A DNA stretch of 42,920 nucleotides from JANWHF01 sp036276235. GTDB taxonomy: Bacteria; Planctomycetota; Phycisphaerae; Tepidisphaerales; Tepidisphaeraceae. The stretch is taken from positions 1 to 42,920 of the forward strand of contig DATBDZ010000321.1 in assembly GCA_036276235.1 (NCBI GenBank). The letters are read 5' to 3'. Each line of letters begins with the position of its first letter. Positions within the stretch are counted from its first letter, which is position 1. Positions 6,527 to 13,028 of the stretch are shown one piece after another. The position numbers were made by a program, and so were the translations under genes. The notes under the pieces are model-generated. The model was not told where the DNA came from. It saw only the letters and a list, made by a program, of their open reading frames with translations, and searched no databases.

Positions 6527-7245
6527 CGGACCAATTCCATATGCGTCGCGGAGTCCAGATCGCAGGCGTTGCCTTCGTCGGTGTCGATGTGGACTTCGAG
6601 AACCACCTTCGGGTGATAGCGGACTTTCACGCGGTCAAAGAGCAGGCCGCAGGGTCCGTCGATTTTGAGTCGGAGATAGTCGCCGTCTTTCACGCCGTAG
6701 TGGGCCATGTCCGCCTCGCTCATGTGAACATGGCGTTCGGCGCGGATGACGCCCTTGTTGATCGTGATCGCGCCCTTGGGGCCCATGATGACGCAGCCCG
6801 GCGTGCCCTCATGATTGCCGCTGATGCGCAACGGCAGGTCGATTCCCAAATAAATTCCGTCGGTATAGCTGAGCTCCACCTGCGTGTAATTGCGCGTGGG
6901 GCCGAGGATGCGCACGTTGGGAATGATCCGCTGGCGCGGGCCGATGACAGTGACGAGCTGCCCGGAAGCAAACTCGCCGTCCTGATAGAGATCTTTGAGT
7001 TTGGTGAGTTTTGAGCCGGGACCGAAGAGGACTTCCAGATCGGCGGGCGTCACATGCATGTGCCGCGCGGAGACGTTTACGACCAAAGGATGCGGCGGCC
7101 CGCCCGCTTGCGCGCCCATGGCGGCATGGCGCTCGCGCGAGGGAGGCGGGTTGATCGCCCCGCGAAGTCGCTGGGTAAGGACTTCGCGAACGAGTCGTTC
7201 TACTTCAGCCCGCTCCAACCGCTGTGATGCTTCCGCCACCGCCAT
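6523..7245 (-). CDS. pduL: Phosphotransacylase PduL
   Basis: 240 aa from ATG 7245, preceded by GAGGAAG at good spacing. An open frame reaching 7323 was rejected for lack of a ribosome site. It is the non-Pta phosphate acyltransferase PduL, which swaps CoA for phosphate on acyl-CoA and releases CoA for the aldehyde dehydrogenase. Two His motifs typical of its zinc sites are present, RHMHV (61-65) and ERHVHM (about 170-175). The first 30 residues (AEVERLVREVLTQRLRG) form a predicted amphipathic helix followed by a Pro-rich linker, as in an encapsulation peptide. It is probably the first gene of the visible operon. Its TAG stop is the first three bases of the TAGGGGCGAACC repeat. Confidence 0.95.
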   Translation of the reverse strand: MAVAEASQRLERAEVERLVREVLTQRLRGAINPPPSRERHAAMGAQAGGPPHPLVVNVSARHMHVTPADLEVLFGPGSKLTKLKDLYQDGEFASGQLVTVIGPRQRIIPNVRILGPTRNYTQVELSYTDGIYLGIDLPLRISGNHEGTPGCVIMGPKGAITINKGVIRAERHVHMSEADMAHYGVKDGDYLRLKIDGPCGLLFDRVKVRYHPKVVLEVHIDTDEGNACDLDSATHMELVR

Positions 7246-7350
7246 TGCTAATTCTTCCTCGAATCGAGCACTTGTTTCCAGAAGTATGCATAAGATTCCA
7301 AGAGATGTCAAGCGGTCGGTCAAAATCGTGCAGAAGTTGCGAGAACTCGC

Positions 7351-7476
7351 GTAAGGGTTCAGGGTTCAGGGTTCAGAAAGAGAAGAGACTGCTACGCAAC
7401 GAGTTCCGTGCGAAATGGACAAATGCCTAGCATCGGTGCTGGTCCGACACCTCAACCCCGACCCCTGAACCCTTTA
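7351..7476. repeat. Inverted repeat, GGGTTCA heptamer family
   Basis: The left arm (7351-7377) has three GGGTTCA units in tandem. The right arm (about 7450-7476) is the imperfect complement and runs into the end of the TPR-glycosyltransferase gene, encoding the residues around KGSGVGVEV. Confidence 0.82.
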
Positions 7477-8800
7477 ACTCGGCGAGGACTTGCTGAACGG
7501 GCTGGTCCCATAATCCGAACTGGGTTTGCCGGAAAAGGCGCATGGTGGGATACCAGGGAGAATCTGAGCGGTCGGTGAGCCAGCGCCAGTCGCAGGGGAA
7601 GCAGAGCATGACCCACGTTTTGCGCCCCAACGCGCCGGCGAGATGAGCGGTGGCGGTGCAGACGGTGAGGACCATATCTAGGGCGGACATCAGCGCGGCG
7701 GTGTCCGCAAAATCCTGCAAATCATCCGTCCAGTCGATGATCTCCAACCCAGCCGGCGGCGATTTGATCTGCTGTGCCCACGGCCCCTTCTGCAAGCTGA
7801 TGAATCGAACGTTCGTCGCGCCAGCGAGCGGTGCCAGCGCGCTCAGCGGCACCGAGCGAAAGCGATCGTGCTGGTTGACCGGATTGCCGCCCCAGGAGAT
7901 GCCGACGTTCAGGCGGCCATCGCTCGCGCCGAGCCGCTCGCGCCATCGCTCAACCAGCTGCGGGTCGGCATTCAGATACGGAACCCGCGCCGGAATTGTA
8001 TCGAGCGTGGTCCCGAATCGACTCGCCAGGCTCATGATCGGGCAGTGCACATCGTAAGGCGGCCGCGCGTCATCGACACTGATCACTTGCTCGACGCCGA
8101 GTTGGCCTTGAAGCAGTCGGCACAGCGAGGGCTGGGTTTGTAGGATGATTTTACCACCTCGTTGCTTAACGAGGGGAACAAAGCGAAGGAATTGTATCGT
8201 ATCGCCGGCGCCTTGCTCGCAATGCAGGAGGATTCGCTGGCCGTGAAGGTCGGAGCCGTCCCATAGCGGGCCGGTGATGTCTGTTTGCAACCCCGTTCCA
8301 TTCAGTCCGAGGCGAGCTTCATAGTCGGGCCAGGCGGCGGAGTAGTCACCTTGCAAGAGCCGAAGCATTCCCAGGTTCCAGCGCGCATAGCGATCTTGCG
8401 GCTGCAATGTCAGCGCGCGAACGAATTCGCCCTGGGCCGACTGGATATTCCGGGTGTCTCGATAGGCCAGGGCCAGATTGTTGTGGGCGATCGCCAAATC
8501 AGGATCTAACGCGACGGCCCGTTGCAGCAGCGGGATCGCTTCTTCATTGCGACCCAACTCGCGATACACGCCGCCGAGATTGCTGAGCGTGCCGGCATGA
8601 TCTGGGCGAAGTGTCAGTGCGCGCTGATAGATCTCGATCGCTTCATCCGATTTGCCCTGATGATGCAACGCCGTGCCCAGGTTGTTGAGCGCGCCGGCGT
8701 GATTGGGCTCCTGCGCCAGGATTCGGCGATAAATCGCCTCAGCTTCGGATAGCCGGCCGGCCTGGTGATGCTGCAATGCAAGGTCAAAGTCATTGGTCAT
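7427..8800 (-). CDS. TPR protein with GT9-like glycosyltransferase domain
   Basis: 457 aa from ATG 8800; a longer frame to 8845 lies in repeat sequence. Residues 1-165 contain at least four TPR units (NNLGTALHHQGKSDEAIEIY and similar). The remainder resembles GT9/heptosyltransferase-like domains: EQGAGDTIQFLRF, GISWGGNP, SLQKGP, and DMVLTVCTATAHLAGALG for nucleotide-sugar binding. Fusions of TPRs with this domain are common in Planctomycetota and other bacteria. It may transfer a sugar to a protein or glycan; the acceptor is unknown. The last ~16 residues are encoded by the GGGTTCA repeat arm, so the native C-terminus is probably replaced. It follows the BMC operon but is separated from pduL by an inverted repeat. 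Confidence 0.82.
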   Translation of the reverse strand: MTNDFDLALQHHQAGRLSEAEAIYRRILAQEPNHAGALNNLGTALHHQGKSDEAIEIYQRALTLRPDHAGTLSNLGGVYRELGRNEEAIPLLQRAVALDPDLAIAHNNLALAYRDTRNIQSAQGEFVRALTLQPQDRYARWNLGMLRLLQGDYSAAWPDYEARLGLNGTGLQTDITGPLWDGSDLHGQRILLHCEQGAGDTIQFLRFVPLVKQRGGKIILQTQPSLCRLLQGQLGVEQVISVDDARPPYDVHCPIMSLASRFGTTLDTIPARVPYLNADPQLVERWRERLGASDGRLNVGISWGGNPVNQHDRFRSVPLSALAPLAGATNVRFISLQKGPWAQQIKSPPAGLEIIDWTDDLQDFADTAALMSALDMVLTVCTATAHLAGALGRKTWVMLCFPCDWRWLTDRSDSPWYPTMRLFRQTQFGLWDQPVQQVLAELKGSGVGVEVSDQHRC

Positions 8801-8852
8801 TTTACCCACCCCAATGAGTACTCCTTGCTCACGGCGCCGTCCCAAGCGCCGT

Positions 8853-8963
8853 TCCCTCCCCCGGTACTCCGGGGGAGGGTTAGGGAGGGGGTCGTTTTTT
8901 GCGCACGACGATCGTTCAACACAACCCCCACCCCAGCCCTCCCCCGGAGTACCGGGGGAGGGA
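8853..8963. repeat. Inverted repeat, CCCTCCCCCGGTACTCCGGGGGAGGG family
   Basis: Two complementary arms (8853-8892 and 8926-8963), each holding an internal palindrome around GGTACTCC. It lies between two divergent genes. A second copy is at 36145-36252. Confidence 0.92.
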
Positions 8964-9010
8964 GAAATACATCGGCGCCCTGAAGATTAAACCGTGACAT
9001 CGCAAGCTAT

Positions 9011-9039
9011 TTTACCTAGCACCCCTCTGACTGTATAAC
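9011..9039 (+). promoter_or_regulatory. Sigma-70-type promoter of the MBL-fold gene
   Basis: TTTACC (9011-9016), a 17-bp spacer and TATAAC (9034-9039). A GGAGG ribosome site (9046-9050) and the ATG at 9059 follow. Confidence 0.55.
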
Positions 9040-9058
9040 GCCATCGGAGGCGACACGG

Positions 9059-9907
9059 ATGTCTCTTGAGTTGTGCGTGCTGGCGAGCGGGTCAATGGGG
9101 AATTGCAGCGTCGTGCGCTATGGCGGCGGCATGATGCTGATCGACGTGGGCATCGGCCCGCGCACCACAGCCCGGCGTTTGCTCGGCACCGGCGCGAGCC
9201 TCGATGACCTTCGCGGCGTATGCCTTACTCATCTCGATCGCGATCACTTTTCACCCACCTGGGTCGCCACGCTGATCAAGCGGCAGATTCCGATCTTCTG
9301 CCACGACCGCTGCACGGATCACCTGATCCGCCTGGCCGGCGACGAACGCATCGCCGACCTGCTGCGGCCATTTGAGGTCAATCCGTTCGCACTCGCCGAT
9401 GGCCCAACGGTTTATCCAATCCACCTGGATCACGATGATGTCGGCTCGCACGGGTTTGTGGTGGAGCATCTGGGCTGCCGACTTGGATACGCCACGGATT
9501 TGGGCCGCGTGCCGGCGTATTTGCTCGATCGCTTTTCCGATTTGCAAATCCTTGCTTTGGAAAGCAATTACGACCGCGACATGCAGATGAACAGCGATCG
9601 GCCGTGGTTTCTCAAGCAGCGGATCATGGGCGGCCGCGGGCATCTCTCCAATCAGCAATCGCTCGACGCCACGCGAACAATTCTGGATCGCTGCCAGCGG
9701 AAGGGAAAAGTGCTCCCCAGCCACATCGTGCTGCTGCACCGCAGCCAGCACTGCAACTGCCCCCGCCTGCTCCGCCAGCTTTTTACGAAAGACGCGCGCA
9801 TCGCGCCGCGGCTCGTGCTGGCGGAACAAGATCAGCGCACCGACTGGATCCGCCCGCGCGAAGTCCAACCCTCGCCGGGCGAGCAGTTGATGCTGGCGTG
9901 GGGATAG
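9059..9907 (+). CDS. MBL-fold metallohydrolase (YycJ/WalJ-like)
   Basis: 282 aa, start supported by GGAGG 8 bp upstream. The N-terminus LCVLASGSMGNCSVVRYGG is typical of the YycJ/WalJ branch of metallo-beta-lactamase-fold proteins, which includes DNA exonuclease-like and phosphodiesterase-like enzymes. The metal motif is TH58-L-D60-R-D62-H63, so the usual HxHxDH has Asp in place of the second His. Further possible ligands are Asp in GYATDLG, His in GGRGHLSN and His in VLLHRSQHCN. It stands alone with its own promoter. Substrate unknown; the family is clear, but whether the altered site still binds two metals is uncertain. Confidence 0.85.
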   Translation: MSLELCVLASGSMGNCSVVRYGGGMMLIDVGIGPRTTARRLLGTGASLDDLRGVCLTHLDRDHFSPTWVATLIKRQIPIFCHDRCTDHLIRLAGDERIADLLRPFEVNPFALADGPTVYPIHLDHDDVGSHGFVVEHLGCRLGYATDLGRVPAYLLDRFSDLQILALESNYDRDMQMNSDRPWFLKQRIMGGRGHLSNQQSLDATRTILDRCQRKGKVLPSHIVLLHRSQHCNCPRLLRQLFTKDARIAPRLVLAEQDQRTDWIRPREVQPSPGEQLMLAWG

Positions 9908-10386
9908 CCGCTGCGCGGAATTCCGAAATCCGAATCCCCGAAATCCTGAATCAAATTCGAAATCCGAATGACGAAATCGATGGTACGCGAGGGGAGCGGT
10001 GCCCGTTATCCGGCAGCAGAAAGCGCCAAGTGGCCAAGAAGAAAGTTGGATTGCACTGCGTCTCTCATTTTTTCCAAGGCTTGGAGTGTTGATCTTCCTG
10101 GCGCTCTTGGCGTCTTGGCCTCTTGGCGCAAAGAGGACGTTCTCCTACGCGGCGGCCTTCCTTCGCGGCTTCGTCGCTTCGCGTGACATCTTTTCGGCAT
10201 TCGGTCATTCGGATTTGATTCGGACTTCGGGGATTCGGATCTCGCGCAAGTGCATCAAAAATAAAGAGTTACATTGATAGCTGGATGCGGCGTTGGTGCC
10301 CGAGCAATATTTCCGCGCGCTTCACGACATCCTTACAGACGCGGGCGTTGATCCGCGAAGCAAGCTTTCTGATAAGGAGTCGAGCC
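9908..10386. repeat. Gene-free stretch filled by nested inverted repeats
   Basis: No convincing gene. Outer arms of a CCGAAAT-type repeat lie at about 9921-9977 and 10197-10246. Between them is a second palindrome with TCTTGGCG-type octamers (about 10021-10038 and 10104-10131). The last 130 bp before 10387 should hold the promoter of the coiled-coil gene, with AAGGAG about 7 bp ahead of its ATG. Confidence 0.8.
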
Positions 10387-11196
10387 ATGCTCTTTCGAGC
10401 TCTTAAGGTTGGAACGATGGTGACCGGTGGCGCCCTGCTGGCCGGCGGCCTGATGTTTGGAAACGAACTGACCAGCTATGTTCGCAGCTCCGCACGGAGC
10501 GTGCGGCTGGCCGTCAAGGACAACATTCCGGTGGATTTTGAGCTTCGCCGGGCGCACGATCTGCTGGATGAGATCGGGCCGGAGATGCACAATAATGTGC
10601 GGGCCATCGCCGAGCAGGAAGTCGAAGTCGCCACGCTGCAGCGCGACATCAACGAATCGAAGCTGTCGATCGGCGATGAGCGCACGCGTGTGGTCAAGCT
10701 GCGCGACGCTGTGGCCGGCGGACAAACCAGCTTCACGTTCGGCGACATGAGCTTCTCGCACAACCAGATGACCCAGGAACTTTCTCGCCGCTTCATGCAC
10801 CTCAAGGACGCCGAGACCGCACTGGCCGCCAAGCAGGATCTTCTGGAGAATCGCCAGAAGTCACTGATCGCGGCACAGGAGGCGCTGGAGAACGCCAAGA
10901 GTCAGAAGGCCGCCCTGGAAGCGCAGATCGAAGGCCTGGAAGCGCAATACAAATTGGTGCAGGCCAAGTCGCAGTCGGCTCCGCAGCCGGTGGAATTCGA
11001 TCACACCAAACTGGCGCAGGCCAAGCAGGTGATCGGCGACATCCACAAGCAGCTTGACGTCGCCGAGCATGTGCTGGCGCATGAAGCCAAGTTCACGCAG
11101 TCGATCCCGGTGGATGCGGTGGATGAAAAGGATCTGCTCACACAAGTCGATCGTCATCTGACCGGCGGGACGCAGACCGCCGTGGCGAAGGACTGA
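10387..11196 (+). CDS. Membrane-anchored coiled-coil protein
   Basis: 269 aa from ATG 10387, with AAGGAG 7 bp upstream; the frame is open to 10285 but without a ribosome site. Residues 7-25 (KVGTMVTGGALLAGGLMFG) form a signal anchor. From about residue 45 to 200 the protein is charged and heptad-like, with long Ala/Glu/Lys/Gln runs (EQEVEVATLQRDINESKL, then ENAKSQKAALEAQIEGL), which predicts a coiled coil. It recalls small planctomycetal envelope proteins but I can assign no family. It is the first gene of a same-strand group with an FHA-like protein, a Ser/Thr kinase, a membrane protein and a sigma factor. A structural or sensory partner role is inferred. Confidence 0.75.
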   Translation: MLFRALKVGTMVTGGALLAGGLMFGNELTSYVRSSARSVRLAVKDNIPVDFELRRAHDLLDEIGPEMHNNVRAIAEQEVEVATLQRDINESKLSIGDERTRVVKLRDAVAGGQTSFTFGDMSFSHNQMTQELSRRFMHLKDAETALAAKQDLLENRQKSLIAAQEALENAKSQKAALEAQIEGLEAQYKLVQAKSQSAPQPVEFDHTKLAQAKQVIGDIHKQLDVAEHVLAHEAKFTQSIPVDAVDEKDLLTQVDRHLTGGTQTAVAKD

Positions 11197-11229
11197 ATTG
11201 GATCGGAGCGGTGATCGCGAATGTGAAAG

Positions 11230-11318
11230 GAATGCTGAATGCTGATTGCTGAATGCTGAATAAAGAAGAAAACCGGCATCTGCCTATTCAGCATTCAGCA
11301 ATCAGCATTCAGCATTTC
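11230..11318. repeat. Inverted repeat, GAATGCT heptamer family
   Basis: Left arm 11230-11262, right arm 11284-11318. It is the second copy of the family at 3686-3797, shares AAAACC and CATCTGCC in the loop, and ends next to the ribosome site of the FHA-like gene. Confidence 0.9.
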
Positions 11319-11335
11319 CCCGACCGGAGGCTCCC

Positions 11336-12904
11336 GTGCTCATCGTTCGACTGAAACAATGCGAACACGCCCTGGCGGACGGCCGGCTGGATCGGGCGTT
11401 TGATCTGGCTCGGGAGTCGGATTTCCGGGCCGATCGCCGCGGGCAGGAGCTGATCGGCCGCCTGGCCCAACAGCTTGCCCTTCGCGGACAGGAACACGTG
11501 GAGGCCCAGCGCGTGGTGGAGGCGGCGGCGGATTGCGAAAAGGCGCAGTCGCTTGGGGGAAACATGCCGCAAGTCGCGCAGCTTCGCCGGGCCATCGCGG
11601 ATGCGACTGCCAAACGCATGGATGACGATCGCGTGCGCGGACAGGCGCTTGCCGCCGCCCGCAGGCATATCGATGCGGGGCAGCTCACGATGGGTGGAAA
11701 CCTGCTGACTGCCGCCGACGGCGACGCCCGCGCCGATTCGCTTCAGCAGGAAATCGACAACAAACGCGCGACGCTCCAATCGGCCCTGACCAAAGCCTCG
11801 GCGGCGTTTGCCGCCGGCGATTGGGAGAATGCCGTCGATCAACTCGCCGGCCTTCGCCGACAGTTCCCCGCCGATTCTTCCTTGCGGGATCTCTCCTCAA
11901 AGATCAATCAGCAGGTGACGGCGAAGATCACCGCCGCCCTGGAAGGTGGCCGTCTTGATCTGGCCGCCGCCCTTCTCAATCGGCTCGATCGCCTGGCTCA
12001 TCCGAGCGTCGAGCTGGATCAGATTCGTGCGGCCCTGGGGCAATGCCGTGCTGCATTTGAGTTGCTTCGCGAAACCGAAGCCCAGCAGGCTACGGAAATC
12101 CTGCGACGCCTCGCGCCACTCTGGCCCAAGGCGGCGTGGATGAAGCCGGCCGTCGGGCATCTGGAGCAGCTTGCCGAATCGCTTAAGGAATTGCGCTCCG
12201 GACCTCTAGCATTGACGACGCTCGCGCCGATGCCGATCGATCCGCATCAGACGATGATGCCCGAATCAGTGAAGCCGGTGTCACCGACGCCAATCGCGCC
12301 GCCGAAACTTCCGGCTACGCCAAGCGGGTCGCGATTCGTGCTGCATGTGGATGGCGTCGCGAGCTTCGCGGTGCTGACGCAACCTGTCGTGACAATTGGC
12401 CCGGTCAGCTCTTCAAGCGCGCCGGATGTCGCGCTGCTTGCCGGTGCGGGGATGCCGACGATCAGCATCTCACGCACCGAAGATGATTATGTCCTGCAAG
12501 CGCGCGAACAGGTGCTGGTGAACGACAAGCCGACGACCGGGAAGCTGCTGGCGAGCGGCGACAAGATCAACCTGGGCCCGCGCTGCCGTGTGACGTTCCG
12601 CCGGCCCAGTGCCGCCAGTGGGACGGCGGTGCTCGATCTTTCCGGCGCGCGTCTCCCGCGCGGCGACGTGCGGCAAGTGATCCTCGCCGACCGCGAAATC
12701 CTGATCGGGCCAGGATCAACAGCACACGTGAGATCAGACGATCTCGCCCAGGCCGCGATCCTTCAGCCCAATCGCGGCAAGCTGACGCTCCGCAGTTCAG
12801 AAGCGATACAGATCGACGGCCAGCCAGCGCCAAAGCAAGCGGATATCCCCGTCGGCGCGCACGTTCGCTTAGGGCCGGTCAGTTTTGTGGTGACGCATGA
12901 ATGA
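11336..12904 (+). CDS. Helical-repeat protein with two FHA-like domains
   Basis: 522 aa from GTG 11336, with GGAGG six bases upstream. Residues 1-300 are Ala/Leu/Asp-rich helical repeats resembling degenerate TPRs. A Pro-rich linker (about 305-330) precedes two beta-rich segments of about 90 aa. The first (TIGPVSSSSAPDVAL, then ISRTEDDYVL, VLVNDKPTTGKLLASGDKI) and second (LIGPGSTAHVRSDDLAQAAIL, QIDGQPAPKQADIPVGAHV) follow the FHA layout. FHA domains bind phosphothreonine, though the Arg/Ser signature residues are not all evident here. It directly precedes the kinase gene, so it is a plausible substrate or adaptor. The FHA call rests on pattern only. Confidence 0.75.
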   Translation: MLIVRLKQCEHALADGRLDRAFDLARESDFRADRRGQELIGRLAQQLALRGQEHVEAQRVVEAAADCEKAQSLGGNMPQVAQLRRAIADATAKRMDDDRVRGQALAAARRHIDAGQLTMGGNLLTAADGDARADSLQQEIDNKRATLQSALTKASAAFAAGDWENAVDQLAGLRRQFPADSSLRDLSSKINQQVTAKITAALEGGRLDLAAALLNRLDRLAHPSVELDQIRAALGQCRAAFELLRETEAQQATEILRRLAPLWPKAAWMKPAVGHLEQLAESLKELRSGPLALTTLAPMPIDPHQTMMPESVKPVSPTPIAPPKLPATPSGSRFVLHVDGVASFAVLTQPVVTIGPVSSSSAPDVALLAGAGMPTISISRTEDDYVLQAREQVLVNDKPTTGKLLASGDKINLGPRCRVTFRRPSAASGTAVLDLSGARLPRGDVRQVILADREILIGPGSTAHVRSDDLAQAAILQPNRGKLTLRSSEAIQIDGQPAPKQADIPVGAHVRLGPVSFVVTHE

Positions 12905-12910
12905 TTGATG

Positions 12911-12996
12911 TGGCATGGGCGTCCCGCCCATGATTTGCTGTTTCCACAAGAGGCGTCTGAGCGTAAAGCAATACACGGGCGGGACGCCCGTGCCAC
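12911..12996. repeat. Inverted repeat, TGGCACGGGCGTCCCGCCCGTG family
   Basis: Each arm (12911-12932 and 12974-12996) contains its own palindrome GGGCGTCCCGCCC. Other copies lie at 18211-18268 and 30266-30333. Could terminate or attenuate between the FHA-like and kinase genes. Confidence 0.9.
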
Positions 12997-13028
12997 AAGA
13001 AACATCCAGGGAAGCAATGAGGTAAGCC

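Noticed and set aside
5829..6668. Long plus-strand ORF of 279 aa with repeated HYALRIT motif
   Set aside because: It is translation of the CATTACG array and then antisense of a BMC-H gene; no coding support.
9968..10277. Several ORFs of 64-92 codons between the MBL-fold and coiled-coil genes
   Set aside because: They follow nested palindromes and show no conserved pattern.
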